A stretch of 64,000 bases of DNA from TMP-86 sp039807285 (GTDB taxonomy: Bacteria > Pseudomonadota > Gammaproteobacteria > Steroidobacterales > Steroidobacteraceae): positions 252,138 to 316,137 of the forward strand of contig JBGAGK010000001.1 of assembly GCA_044226785.1 (NCBI GenBank), in the 5' to 3' direction. This document shows, one piece after another, positions 35,122-44,511 of the stretch. The notes under the pieces are model-generated. The model did no database searches. It was not told where the DNA came from and saw nothing but the letters and a program-made list of their open reading frames with translations. Each line of letters opens with the position of its first letter. Within the stretch, counting starts at the first letter, position 1. The position numbers and the translations under genes were made by a program.

Positions 35122-36071
35122 GCCCGATGCTGCTGTGTTCCGCGCATTCCCCGCTGCTGTACTGTTGCGCGCGCCCGCCCGCATGCCGCGAGGCGAGCGA
35201 GCGCCTGACGGCCGAGCGCGCAGCTGCCATTGCGGCGGCAGACCCCGAGCTCGTGATCGTCTTCGGTCCGGATCACTACAATGGTTTTTTCCTCCGGCTG
35301 GTGCCGCCTTTCTGTGCAGGGCTGCGCTGCCACGCGGTGGCTGACATCGGCGGCTTTCCGGGCGAGCTCGACGTGGCCGCCGACACGGCGCTTGAGCTCA
35401 TCGACGCGGTGCGGCGCGCCGGAGTGGACCTGGCGGTCTCCTATGACATGACCGTGGATCATGGTTTCTCCCAGACCATGACGCGCGTGCTGGGGTCGCT
35501 CGACCGCTACCCGAGCATTCCGGTATTCATCAACGGCATCACGCCACCCTACGTGCCTTTCCGGCGCTCGCGGTTGCTCGGCGAGGCGACAGGCGCTTTC
35601 GTGCGCGCACTGGGCAAGCGCGTGTTGTTCCTCGCCTCCGGTGGCATGTCACACAATCCGACCCGCTACTATCCGGCCTTCGGCAGCGCCGAGCCTGCCG
35701 TGACGGACTACCAGCTTCATGGAGGCACGGGCAAGGGACTGTCTCACCCGGAGTGGCTCGAGCGGCTGGAACGCATGCATCGCGAGGGCGCGCACATGCT
35801 GGTTGACGGCACGCGCACGCGCGCCGACCTCAAACTCAACCCGGAAGTCGACCACCTCATCCTCGACATCCTCACCTCGGAGCGGCTCGAGGACATCGAC
35901 GCCATCGAGCCGGAGTGGATGGTGGAGCATGCCGGCATCGGTTCGCTCGAGTTGCACACCTGGGTGGCCGCGACTGCCGCGCATCGGGTCGCCGGCGGCG
36001 CGCGGCCCGTGGTGGACCTGTATGCCGAAGCACTCGAGTACGGCATCGCCTTCGGGATGATGCATGGATGA
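35118..36071 (+). CDS. MhpB-type extradiol catechol dioxygenase
   Basis: 317 residues, near the 314 of E. coli MhpB, 2,3-dihydroxyphenylpropionate 1,2-dioxygenase. The segments PDHYNGFFLRLVPPFC, SYDMTVDHGFSQTM and FLASGGMSHNPTRY match the class III extradiol (LigB) family and supply the catalytic histidines. It cleaves a catechol ring next to the hydroxyls using Fe(II). No mhpC-like hydrolase or mhpD hydratase is adjacent; the FAH-family gene may take their place. The substrate is probably a phenylpropanoid-type catechol (inference). Confidence 0.9.
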   Translation: MSPMLLCSAHSPLLYCCARPPACREASERLTAERAAAIAAADPELVIVFGPDHYNGFFLRLVPPFCAGLRCHAVADIGGFPGELDVAADTALELIDAVRRAGVDLAVSYDMTVDHGFSQTMTRVLGSLDRYPSIPVFINGITPPYVPFRRSRLLGEATGAFVRALGKRVLFLASGGMSHNPTRYYPAFGSAEPAVTDYQLHGGTGKGLSHPEWLERLERMHREGAHMLVDGTRTRADLKLNPEVDHLILDILTSERLEDIDAIEPEWMVEHAGIGSLELHTWVAATAAHRVAGGARPVVDLYAEALEYGIAFGMMHG

Positions 36072-36163
36072 GCGGCGCGTGAAGCGCAAGAAGCGCCGCC
36101 GCATCCACAGGCATCTGTCCTCTGCATGTGTCCGTGGAAATCCGGTCCGCTTTGGTTATTTCC

Positions 36164-36199
36164 TTGTGGACAGGGAAATCTTTGGAATATACTTTCCCT
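36164..36199 (+). promoter_or_regulatory. Promoter and inverted repeat at AAA ATPase start
   Basis: TTGTGG (36164-36169) and TATACT (36188-36193) form a promoter-like pair with an 18-bp spacer. AGGGAAA (36172-36178) and TTTCCCT (36193-36199) are a 7-bp inverted repeat overlapping the -10 and abutting the ATG at 36200. Transcription would start at or near the A of the ATG, giving a leaderless message. Confidence 0.45.
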
Positions 36200-37495
36200 A
36201 TGCGAAAGGAATCTCTCAAATACATTCTGACGGAAAACACCTCGCGGAATTTTCCGGCGACCGTGGCTCGGGAGCTCGAATTGCCGCTGGATACAAACAA
36301 GGTGGTCACCCTTGTCGGTATCCGGCGCAGCGGAAAGACCTGCATTCTGTATGACACCATGCGCCGGCTCGAAAAGCGCGGCGTGGATCGTCGGCAGATG
36401 TTATTCCTCAATTTCGAGGACGATCGCCTGATGCCGATCAAGGCCCGAGAGCTCGACCTGATCCTGGGCGCCCATGCTGAGCTTTACCCGGAATTTGCGA
36501 CCCGCAGGAAGTACTTCTTTTTCGACGAGATTCAAACCGCTCCGCGGTGGGAGTCTTTCATCCGCCGGCTGCACGACACACAGGATGCGCAGATCTTTCT
36601 GACGGGGTCGTCGTCCCATCTGCTGGCCCGCGAGCTGGCTACCAGCTTGCGCGGGCGCACGGTGTCCTACGAAGTATTTCCCCTGTCATTTGCCGAGTTT
36701 CTCCGCTTTCGGGGTCTGCAACACGAACCTTGGTCGGCAAGTTCGGACAGCCGTATGGCTGCAGCTCTGAGCGACTATCTGGCCGTCGGCGGGCTCCCGG
36801 AGGTGGTGCTCGCAGATGCGGACCTCAGACCGCGCATCCTGAAGGAGTATGTCGATCTGATCTTCTACAAGGATCTGGTCGAGCGCTACAGGGTTGCGAA
36901 TCCCGCACTTCTGAAGCAGCTCCTCAAGCAGTGTCTGAGCCAACCGGCTTCATTGTTGAGCCCACACAGGATCTACCGGGACTTTCGCTCACAGGGCTAC
37001 GAGCTGTCGAAGGATACGCTTTACCGTTACCTGCATTACCTTGAAGAGTCCTTCATCATCTTCCTCCTGCCAGTGGCAGAACGCTCTGTTCGCAAGCGTG
37101 CGATGAATCCCAGGAAGCTGCACGCGGTGGATTGGGCATTGGGGTATCCACTGGTACCGGAACCCTTCATCAACGTCGGGCACAAGCTCGAGAGCGCAAT
37201 TTACCTGCATTGGCGCCGGCAGCGTGAAGATCTGGGCTACATTGGCGGAAAGCGGGAGATTGATCTGGTGGTCAACCCCGAGCACCCTGAGCAGCTGGTC
37301 AACGTCGCCAATCACATCGGTCGACCCGAGGTCTATGATCGGGAAGTCGGGGGCTTGAGGTGGGCATCCAGCCAGATGCCACGAGCGAGGCGAATATTGG
37401 TAGTAGGGGATCTCCCGGAGCAGAACATTCCTGAAGACATCGAGGTGATCGAGGCATGGCGCTATCTGTTGGGCGCTCCCGCATCCAGCAATTGA
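36200..37495 (+). CDS. AAA_14/DUF4143 ATPase
   Basis: 431 residues. Walker A is VGIRRSGKTCIL, Walker B is KYFFFDEIQTAP, and LTGSSSHLLARELATSLRGR is the typical arginine-bearing segment of AAA_14. The C-terminal DUF4143 region (SKDTLYRYLHYLEESFIIFL) ends with an endonuclease-like YIGGKREIDLVV, which has the DxxK-like look of restriction-type folds. Such proteins are widespread, often transferred, and of unknown role. Start at MRKESLKY (36200); an ATG at 36128 is possible. Lone gene between unrelated operons. Confidence 0.88.
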   Translation: MRKESLKYILTENTSRNFPATVARELELPLDTNKVVTLVGIRRSGKTCILYDTMRRLEKRGVDRRQMLFLNFEDDRLMPIKARELDLILGAHAELYPEFATRRKYFFFDEIQTAPRWESFIRRLHDTQDAQIFLTGSSSHLLARELATSLRGRTVSYEVFPLSFAEFLRFRGLQHEPWSASSDSRMAAALSDYLAVGGLPEVVLADADLRPRILKEYVDLIFYKDLVERYRVANPALLKQLLKQCLSQPASLLSPHRIYRDFRSQGYELSKDTLYRYLHYLEESFIIFLLPVAERSVRKRAMNPRKLHAVDWALGYPLVPEPFINVGHKLESAIYLHWRRQREDLGYIGGKREIDLVVNPEHPEQLVNVANHIGRPEVYDREVGGLRWASSQMPRARRILVVGDLPEQNIPEDIEVIEAWRYLLGAPASSN

Positions 37496-37530
37496 AGTGT
37501 CACGCCAGGGACTCGTCCCGCGCCCGCCCC

Positions 37531-37550
37531 GACCGGTGCCGTGACCGGTC
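37531..37550. terminator. Hairpin between convergent genes
   Basis: GACCGGT and ACCGGTC pair over a 6-base loop between the ends of the ATPase and the second TonB receptor genes. It may serve both transcripts. No T-tract, so the call is tentative. Confidence 0.4.
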
Positions 37551-37573
37551 AGGGTGACGCAGACCTGTCCGGA

Positions 37574-39925
37574 TCAGAACCCGTAACTGAACCGCACGCC
37601 GTAGTAGCGCCGGGCATCGCGTGCCGGCTGGGCGGTGACCGTGTTGGTCGCGCCCCAGGGGCTGCTCCAGAAGTCCTCGAAGTCCGTGTAGTAGATGTGG
37701 TCGGTGAGATTGTTGACGAAGGCCGTCACTGACATCCTGCCCGACTTGTCGCGCACGCCGACGTCCAGATTCACGATGCTGAAGGCCGACTGGATGGCGT
37801 AGGGATTCTGGTCGACCAGCATCTGCGCGCTGCTGCGGTACGACCAGGTACCTCCGAATACCAACTCGTAGGCGCCGCTCCCCAGTGGCTGGCGCTTCTC
37901 CACGCTCAGTACGGATTTGAACTTCGGCGAGTTGGGCATCCCCTTGCCCGACAGATCCTGGGTGACCGGGCCTCCGGCCACCAGTTGCACGCAGCCCGCC
38001 GGGATCTCGCCGGGCGCATTCGGATAGTAGCAGGGCGCACCCTTGTAGTCCTTGAATTTGGCGTCGATGTAGGCCGCGCTCAGATTGATGCGCAGCGTAT
38101 CGGTCGCGGCCACCGCTGCATCCACTTCCAGACCCCGGGTTTCAGCTTCGCCCGCGTTGGTGAGCACCAACGGAGGGCTGATCGAGGTGTTCCTCTGGTC
38201 GAAAATCTGTACCTGGAAATCCTTGTACTTGGTGTCCCAGATGGCCGCGTTCAGCGTCAGACGCCGGTCAAAGTAGCTGCCCTTGGTGCCAAGCTCGAAG
38301 TGGTCGACATTCTCCTTCTTCACCGGCGCCCCCAACGTGGGGCTCGTGGGAGTGAGGTTGGCCGCCGTGTTGTACGCCGCCGGCGAGGTGCCGCGCGCAT
38401 AGGTGAAGTACAGCATCGTGTCCGCGCCGAGCTTGCGCTGGAGGCTCAGATCGCCCACCACCGTGGATTCGCTCGAGCTGTCCGAGGCGGACAGATCGGC
38501 ATAGATCACGGGTGGCGGGAAACTTGCGGTGTACAGGCTCTGCAGGTAGGAATAGCTGATCTGGTCGTAGTTGTATCGCAGGCCGCCGGTCAGCGACCAG
38601 TCGGGCGCGAATTTCCAGGTGCCGCGAGCGTAAAGATCCGTGGTCTTGGTGTCCGGCTGCACATCGAGGTTCTGGAACGCCGGCAGAAGTCCGCGCTCCA
38701 GCACGTAGTGAAGCTTCATGTCCGAGTAGAACATGCCGACCAGGTAGCTGAAGGTCTGGTCCGTGGGAGACAGGAGCTTCAGCTCCTGGCTGAACTGCTT
38801 GATGTCGATGTGCTGGGTCTGCTGGTTGAAGAACGGCGGCGGAGCCCCTGGATTGCCCGCGCCCGTCAGCTCGTTCCAGAAATAGCGGTCCACGGCGAAC
38901 AGGTCCTGCACGTTCAACTGTTTCTCGTGCTGATAAGCGGTGGTCGAACCCAGGGTGAGGCCGCCCACCCGCCATTGCACGTCGAGGGACCCGTCGGTGT
39001 CCTTTACATCCGAACTGCCTTCCACGGGGCTCGAGTAATCCAGGTTTTTCATGTCCGCCGTGATGCCAGGCAGCAGCGCATCCTGCGCCATGAACGGTGG
39101 ACCGCCGGCGCCCGTGAGCAGGTGGATGCCGGGCGAGAGGTGGGTGTAGACGAAATTGAAGCCGCGCGAATTGTCCTTGCCGATGCGCGCCGCGAGCGTG
39201 ATGTCGAGATCTTCGGTGGGCTTGAACAGGAGCTTGCCCCGCACACCGTAGACCCGCTCCTGGGTCTTTTCATTCAGGTGGAGATTGTTGATCGGAAAAT
39301 CGCGCGTCGTGCCGTAGGCGGCGAGGCTGTAGTCGACCTTGTCGGAGATGGGCCCGGAGACGTAACCGTTCAACCGGTACTCATGATCATTGGTGAGCAT
39401 GGCGCTGACGTTGCCCTGGAATGTATCGGTGGGCTTGCGCGTCACGATGTTGATGACGCCCGAGGCCGCGGTGCGCCCGCCCAGGGTTGCCTGCGGGCCT
39501 TTCAGGACCTCGATGCTCTGCACGTCCTCCAGCGCATTGCCCGCGCGCGAATCTGAAGGTACCGGCACGCCGTCGATCATGATGGCAACGCCCGAGGACA
39601 GTCCGACGGTGCCCTCGTTGGAGACCGAGGAAATGCCCCGTATGCCCATCGGTACGCGGCCGTTGATGGTGCCATTGAGGCTCACGGAGGGCACCAGCCG
39701 GTTCAGGTCCGAGATGTCGCCGGCATTGTTCCGGGCGATGGTGTCGCTTCCCAGCACAGCGGCCGAAACCGGCACGTCCGAAAGGCGCTCGGTGCGCTTC
39801 TGCGCCGTGATGACGATTTCCTCGAGCTGTGCGGTGTCACCGGGTGAGGATGTGTCGGCCGCGGCGGCCAGCCACGGAGCTGCCGAAGCCAGTGCGAGCA
39901 GCGTGAGGTTGAACTTGGTCGCCAT
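37574..39925 (-). CDS. TonB-dependent outer-membrane receptor (island left end)
   Basis: 783 residues. Signal peptide NLTLLALASAAPWLAAAADT, TonB box-like LEEIVITAQKRTER, plug with DVPVSAAVLGSDTIA and GGRTAASGVINIVTRK, and a barrel ending in YYGVRFSYGF. The start at 39925 has AAGGGGG upstream; an ATG at 39979 is less likely. The promoter region carries three operator-like sites. Ligand unknown; the neighbouring island suggests an aromatic or plant metabolite. Confidence 0.92.
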   Translation of the reverse strand: MATKFNLTLLALASAAPWLAAAADTSSPGDTAQLEEIVITAQKRTERLSDVPVSAAVLGSDTIARNNAGDISDLNRLVPSVSLNGTINGRVPMGIRGISSVSNEGTVGLSSGVAIMIDGVPVPSDSRAGNALEDVQSIEVLKGPQATLGGRTAASGVINIVTRKPTDTFQGNVSAMLTNDHEYRLNGYVSGPISDKVDYSLAAYGTTRDFPINNLHLNEKTQERVYGVRGKLLFKPTEDLDITLAARIGKDNSRGFNFVYTHLSPGIHLLTGAGGPPFMAQDALLPGITADMKNLDYSSPVEGSSDVKDTDGSLDVQWRVGGLTLGSTTAYQHEKQLNVQDLFAVDRYFWNELTGAGNPGAPPPFFNQQTQHIDIKQFSQELKLLSPTDQTFSYLVGMFYSDMKLHYVLERGLLPAFQNLDVQPDTKTTDLYARGTWKFAPDWSLTGGLRYNYDQISYSYLQSLYTASFPPPVIYADLSASDSSSESTVVGDLSLQRKLGADTMLYFTYARGTSPAAYNTAANLTPTSPTLGAPVKKENVDHFELGTKGSYFDRRLTLNAAIWDTKYKDFQVQIFDQRNTSISPPLVLTNAGEAETRGLEVDAAVAATDTLRINLSAAYIDAKFKDYKGAPCYYPNAPGEIPAGCVQLVAGGPVTQDLSGKGMPNSPKFKSVLSVEKRQPLGSGAYELVFGGTWSYRSSAQMLVDQNPYAIQSAFSIVNLDVGVRDKSGRMSVTAFVNNLTDHIYYTDFEDFWSSPWGATNTVTAQPARDARRYYGVRFSYGF

Positions 39926-39991
39926 GAATCGTTTCCCCCTTGCAGAAGCGGTTGCTTCGAATTCCCGCAGCGGTTGCACAGGCGGGACGTG

Positions 39992-40046
39992 GTATTGAAA
40001 CTACAATCGACTCGTATTGAAATACAGCTCGACTGTACCGCAATAC
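39992..40046 (-). promoter_or_regulatory. Triple GTATT-type operator upstream of TonB receptor
   Basis: GTATTGAAACTAC (39992), the perfect palindrome GTATT-GA-AATAC (40014-40025) and GTACCGCAATAC (40035-40046) are spaced 22 and 21 bp, two helical turns. CGACT is also repeated 22 bp apart (40008, 40030). This looks like cooperative binding of a regulator, on the same face of the helix. The rest of 39926-40182 shows no gene. Confidence 0.5.
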
Positions 40047-40182
40047 GGTCTTCGGTGGCAAGCAGGTCTTTCACTGATCCCGTTCACGTCTGGATGAGGC
40101 GCGAGAGCACCGCAGCGCCGCAGCGCTCGAACCCGGAATCGTGGCGCAGACACAACGGAAGACACTCGAGATAGAGTGCCGC

Positions 40183-41808
40183 CTACCCGTTGGGATGCAG
40201 GATGGACCAGGGCGGAGTTTCACTGCCACGGGCAAGCCGGACCTCGATCAGCGCCGGTCGTCCTGCCGCCAAAGCCCCGGGCAGGACCTGTCGAAGCGCA
40301 TCCGGGGATTCGACCCGGAAGGACGCCGCCCGGAAGGCCTCGCCCAACGCCTTGAAATCGGGATTCTCGAGGCTGGCGCCGATCACGCGGCCCCCGTAGC
40401 TTTGCTGCTGATCGCGCAGCACATTGCCGAAGCTTGCGTTGTTGAACACGATGGCGACGAGGTTGATGCCGTGCTGCACGGCGGTCGCAAGTTCCTGGAC
40501 ACCGAACATGAACCCGCCATCGCCGCTGATCGAGACCACCGGCTTGTCCGGAGCCGCGACCTTCACGCCCAGTGCGGTCATGAAGCCAAAACCCAGGTTC
40601 TCCTGGTAACCGCTGCCGATGTAGGTGCGCGGCGCATATACCGGATAACCGAAACGCGCCGTGAAGCCCACTTGCGAGATTTCCTCCACGAACACGCCAT
40701 CGCGCGGCATCGCCTGCCGGATCACCTCGAGATAGGAAATCTGCGGCTGGATCATTGCCGCCTTCGCACGCGCCCTTGCCTTGATGTCGCCGAATTCGGC
40801 GGCACGCGAAGGACGCGCAAGCTTCGCCTCGCGCAGCGCTTCGATGAGTGCACGAGTGGCCGCGGCCGCATCCGCCACGATCCCGATGTCGGCCTTCCGG
40901 CGGCTCATTTCCTCCGGATCGATGTCGATGCGCACGATGCTGAGGTTGGGCGGAAACTTCTTCCAGCGCACGTATTGCAGTTCCATGCGCGAGCCGATCG
41001 TGAGCAGCACATCGCAGTGTTGCCAGGGTTCGAATGCCGCACCGAGATCGAACCCGCAGGGCGAATCGTCCGCCACGATCCCGCGTCCTCCGCGATGGGA
41101 TATCACCGGCGCCTGCAGGAGCTGGGCCAATTCCGCCACTTCGGCCGCCGCAGCCACGGCGCCCCCGCCCACCATGATCATCGGATTCGCTGAAGCCGCC
41201 AGCAGCTCGGCGGCCTTGCGGATCTTCCCGGGATCTGCAACCGGCGGCTCCTCCCGCACGGCGGGACTGGCCGGTTCCACGAGCGCACGTTCGCCCAGCG
41301 TATCCCAGGGACATTCGAGTGCGACGGGCCGCTGCCGGCCACTGCGCAACTGGGTGAATGCCTGGGTTACCTTGCGCGACGCTTCGGACGGGTGACGAAT
41401 CCGGTCGGACCACTTGGTCAGACCCCGCAGCAGCCCGAGCTGATCGGGGAGCTCATGCAGGATGCCGTGACCCCGGCCGATCTCGGCGGAAGGGATTTCG
41501 CTGGTCAGGCAGAGCACCGGCGCGTTGGCGGCATAAGCCGTGGACAACGCAGCGGTGGTGTTGAGCACGCCGGGGCCGGGGACACAGGTATACACGCCCA
41601 CCTCGCCGGTGGCCCGGGCGTATCCATAGGCCATGTAGGCCGCTCCCTGCTCATGGCGCGAACCGATGAACGTGATGTCCGCGCGCCGCTCGTACAGCGC
41701 GTCGAACAGCGCGTAGGTGTGGACGCCGGGAATTCCGAATACATGCCGCACGCCATTGCGCACGAGCGCATCTACCATGGCCTGGGCACTGGTCATCATC
41801 TGTCTCAT
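40183..41808 (-). CDS. Thiamine-diphosphate-dependent enzyme (acetolactate synthase/2-hydroxyacyl-CoA lyase family)
   Basis: 541 residues. The PYR domain holds the catalytic Glu (GSRHEQGAAYMAYGYARATG). The PP domain has the ThDP/Mg motif GDGGFMFGVQELATAVQHG ending in NNASFG. The middle domain is VISHRGGRGIVADD. Members cleave or form C-C bonds next to a carbonyl: synthases, decarboxylases and oxalyl- or hydroxyacyl-CoA lyases. It is last in the leftward operon. The start at 41808 has purine-rich GAGGCGAGG upstream. Reaction unknown. Confidence 0.88.
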   Translation of the reverse strand: MRQMMTSAQAMVDALVRNGVRHVFGIPGVHTYALFDALYERRADITFIGSRHEQGAAYMAYGYARATGEVGVYTCVPGPGVLNTTAALSTAYAANAPVLCLTSEIPSAEIGRGHGILHELPDQLGLLRGLTKWSDRIRHPSEASRKVTQAFTQLRSGRQRPVALECPWDTLGERALVEPASPAVREEPPVADPGKIRKAAELLAASANPMIMVGGGAVAAAAEVAELAQLLQAPVISHRGGRGIVADDSPCGFDLGAAFEPWQHCDVLLTIGSRMELQYVRWKKFPPNLSIVRIDIDPEEMSRRKADIGIVADAAAATRALIEALREAKLARPSRAAEFGDIKARARAKAAMIQPQISYLEVIRQAMPRDGVFVEEISQVGFTARFGYPVYAPRTYIGSGYQENLGFGFMTALGVKVAAPDKPVVSISGDGGFMFGVQELATAVQHGINLVAIVFNNASFGNVLRDQQQSYGGRVIGASLENPDFKALGEAFRAASFRVESPDALRQVLPGALAAGRPALIEVRLARGSETPPWSILHPNG

Positions 41809-41871
41809 GGAATCGCCTCGCCTCGCATCTTCAACAACAGGGAACCATCGTCATTCGCCAGCCCGCGCACG

Positions 41872-42648
41872 CTACAGGACCGCACCGCCATCGACATGGC
41901 AGGTCTGGCCCGTGATGAAGGCCGCATCGTCCGAAGCCAGGAAGGACAGAACACCGGCAAGATCACCGGGTTCTGCCGATCGCGGAATGAGCTGCTGATC
42001 GCGCACCCGGTCCCAAACGAATTGCGGGACATCGGCCTTCGCGGCTTCGGTGCGCGTGAGGCCCGGCGCGATCGCATTGACCGTGATCCCGTGACCTCCG
42101 AGCTCGCGCGCCAGGGATCGTGTCAGGCCAACGTTGGCCATCTTCGAGGTGATGTAGCCGGTGAAGGCCGGCGGCGGGGACCAGGCGGAACTCGAGGCCA
42201 GGTTGATCACCCGGCCCCAGCGACGCTGGATCATGCCCGGCACGAACCCCTGGGCAAGAAAGAAACTCGCTTCGGTGTTGACGGTCAGCATGCGCCGCAG
42301 TTCCGTCCGGGTCAGATCCTGCCAGGGGATCATGGGCTGCCAGGCCGCGTTGTTGACCAGGATGTCCACCCGTCCTTCATGCTCGAGCACTTCTTCAACC
42401 AGGCGGTCGATCTGCTCCGGGATCGCGAGGTCACAGCGGACCGATCGGGCCGAAGAGCCTGTACATTTGACCAACGCCAGCGTCTGCGTCGATTCCAGCA
42501 GGTCCACCAGCACCAGCCGACAGCCGTCCTGCGCCAGTCGCTGCGCGAACACCTGGCCGAGGCCGCGGGCCGCGCCGGTGACCAGAGCGACCCGGTCCGA
42601 TGGGTGACGGCGAGAGGTCGTTGCCGTTCCCGCAGACATCGCGTTCAC
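41872..42648 (-). CDS. Short-chain dehydrogenase/reductase
   Basis: 258 residues. NAD(P) motif VTGAARGLG, VDILVNNAAW, catalytic Ser (INLASSSAW) and Tyr-Lys in FTGYITSKMANVG, and GHGITVNAIAPGLT. Probably oxidises or reduces a carbonyl or alcohol in the island pathway. Its start overlaps the end of the FAD gene (ATGA). Confidence 0.9.
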   Translation of the reverse strand: MNAMSAGTATTSRRHPSDRVALVTGAARGLGQVFAQRLAQDGCRLVLVDLLESTQTLALVKCTGSSARSVRCDLAIPEQIDRLVEEVLEHEGRVDILVNNAAWQPMIPWQDLTRTELRRMLTVNTEASFFLAQGFVPGMIQRRWGRVINLASSSAWSPPPAFTGYITSKMANVGLTRSLARELGGHGITVNAIAPGLTRTEAAKADVPQFVWDRVRDQQLIPRSAEPGDLAGVLSFLASDDAAFITGQTCHVDGGAVL

Positions 42649-44510
42649 TTGCGTTTGCCGCGAAACGGCAGCGTGGCCAGAAAGCCGAGGTTCTTCAGAC
42701 CCAGCATTTTCAAGCCCGCGCGTGCGGACGGGCCGTCGATGCGTGCCTCCAGGGGCAAGGTGCCAAAGCTCGTGCCCTTGATGACCAGCTCATCGCCGCG
42801 GCGCTCCAGGGCGGACACGTTCATCAATTCCTCATCGGCCGGTCCACGCAACACGAGGCCCGCGGATTTCGGCGCATCGCCCGCCGCAGCGCGGGGTGGC
42901 GGCGGAACGTCCTGACGGACGCCCCCTGACACTGCGGAGAAATCCATGCCGAGCTGGTCGAACATGCGAATGGCCGTGGCGCGACCCGCTCCGTAGACCC
43001 CGCCACCGGGATGCTGGAAGGGACCAGCCAGGTACAGCCGCTCCACGCCGGGTACGGTGAACTGCCCGAGGTCCGGCGTCGGCCGGTGGCCGGCACTCTG
43101 GTAGAAATACGGCGCCACGCCGTGCAGGTCGCCACGCATCATGCTGTTCGGGCTGTTGCGCTCGATGTCCACCGGACTCACCACCGATCGCATGATGATG
43201 TTTTCGTCCGTCAGGTTCGACACGAACTTGCGGTAGTGCGCCAGCGACAGATCCGCGATCTCCTCCTTGAAGTCATCCCAGTGACGGCCCGCCCAGCGCG
43301 GATCGCGCACCGTGTAGGGCGCAAAGGTGATGCCGTGGAACAGGCCCGCACCCGGCGGTGCGCGTGTCGGGTCGCCGATGCTCTCATCCCCTCCGGCGCA
43401 CAGCCGGCGAGGCGTGATCAGGCCTCGTCGCAGGTCATCGAAATCCGCGATCACCTCGTCCAGCCGCTCCGCGTCCACCAGTTCCAGCATGGTGGCCTGG
43501 CCCACTTCCTCACCGGCGTAATAGCGGCACTTTTCCTTGAGGTCGTAGTGGCTGACCATGATGGAAAAGGGCGCAAGCGCCGCACGCTCGGCGCGCTGGA
43601 GCACGGGCTCGGGCACTCCGTCGACGAAACGGCGGATCACGTGCGGGTGGAGGGCACCGATCACGGCGTCTTTCGCGCTGATTTCCTCGCCGGTGACGAG
43701 GCGCACGCCCGTGGCCCGGCCGCCGCTCGTCAGGATGCGCGCGACCTCGGCATTGCAGCGCACTTCACCGCCGTGGCTCTCGATGCAGCGGACCAGCGCC
43801 TCGGTGAGTTTGCCGCTGCCGCCCACCGGCTGCGATACGCCATAGGTGTGAATGATGCCCGGCATCAGCAGTACACCCATGCCCGTGCCCAGCTCGTTCG
43901 GACATTGCAGGTTCTCGCTCACCAGCCGCAGCAGGTGGATCTTGATCTTGTCGTTCTCATAGATCTGGTTGACGAGATCCAGGCAGTCCCGCGACATGAA
44001 GTCCAGCATCAGCCGGCCCTGCTCGCTCCGGTCCAGCAGGGCCACCAGTTCGCCGAGCGGTGGTGGTGGCGCATACAGGCCCGGCATGAAGAATTCCAGG
44101 ATCTGCTGGCTGAGCCTGACGAAATTCCGGTACGTGTCGGCATCTTTCTGCGAAAGGCGCGCGAAGCCCTCGCAGGTCCTGTCCAGGTCCTTGTAACTGA
44201 ACAGCGTGGACTGGTCGGCGAAGATGGTGGCGTGCGGCACCTGCGAGTAGTGGTACTTCAGGCCGTGTTTGCTGAGCAGCCCCAGCTCGTCCTGCCGCAG
44301 CATGGGGTTGCCCTGGATCATGATGTGCACGCTGGAGTGCTCGTCATGCCAGTAACCCGGCGTGTTGAGCTGGCGCGTGACGACGCCGCCACCCGGGTAG
44401 GGCTTGCGCTCCAGTACCAGCACCTTCTTGCCGGCCTTTGCCAGGTACGCAGCCGCCACCAGGCCATTGTGGCCGGCACCCATCGCAACGATGTCGCAGG
44501 AAGTACTCAT
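42645..44510 (-). CDS. Phytoene-desaturase-like FAD-dependent oxidoreductase
   Basis: 621 residues. Dinucleotide-binding motif CDIVAMGAGHNGLVAAAYLA at the N-terminus, LVLERKPYPGGGVVTRQL, and a C-terminal FAD site (LYLAGPFQHPGGGVYGAGRA). This is the PYROXD2/CrtI-type group, which desaturates or isomerises C-C bonds. The C-terminal ~60 residues after the FAD site are an extra tail. It overlaps the SDR by 4 bases and lies 1 base after the PhlG-like gene, so the operon is tight. Confidence 0.88.
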   Translation of the reverse strand: MSTSCDIVAMGAGHNGLVAAAYLAKAGKKVLVLERKPYPGGGVVTRQLNTPGYWHDEHSSVHIMIQGNPMLRQDELGLLSKHGLKYHYSQVPHATIFADQSTLFSYKDLDRTCEGFARLSQKDADTYRNFVRLSQQILEFFMPGLYAPPPPLGELVALLDRSEQGRLMLDFMSRDCLDLVNQIYENDKIKIHLLRLVSENLQCPNELGTGMGVLLMPGIIHTYGVSQPVGGSGKLTEALVRCIESHGGEVRCNAEVARILTSGGRATGVRLVTGEEISAKDAVIGALHPHVIRRFVDGVPEPVLQRAERAALAPFSIMVSHYDLKEKCRYYAGEEVGQATMLELVDAERLDEVIADFDDLRRGLITPRRLCAGGDESIGDPTRAPPGAGLFHGITFAPYTVRDPRWAGRHWDDFKEEIADLSLAHYRKFVSNLTDENIIMRSVVSPVDIERNSPNSMMRGDLHGVAPYFYQSAGHRPTPDLGQFTVPGVERLYLAGPFQHPGGGVYGAGRATAIRMFDQLGMDFSAVSGGVRQDVPPPPRAAAGDAPKSAGLVLRGPADEELMNVSALERRGDELVIKGTSFGTLPLEARIDGPSARAGLKMLGLKNLGFLATLPFRGKRK

Positions 44511-44511
44511 G

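Noticed and set aside
36128..37495. AAA ATPase as part of the MhpB operon
   Set aside because: It has its own promoter-like region and an unrelated function; 128 bases separate them.
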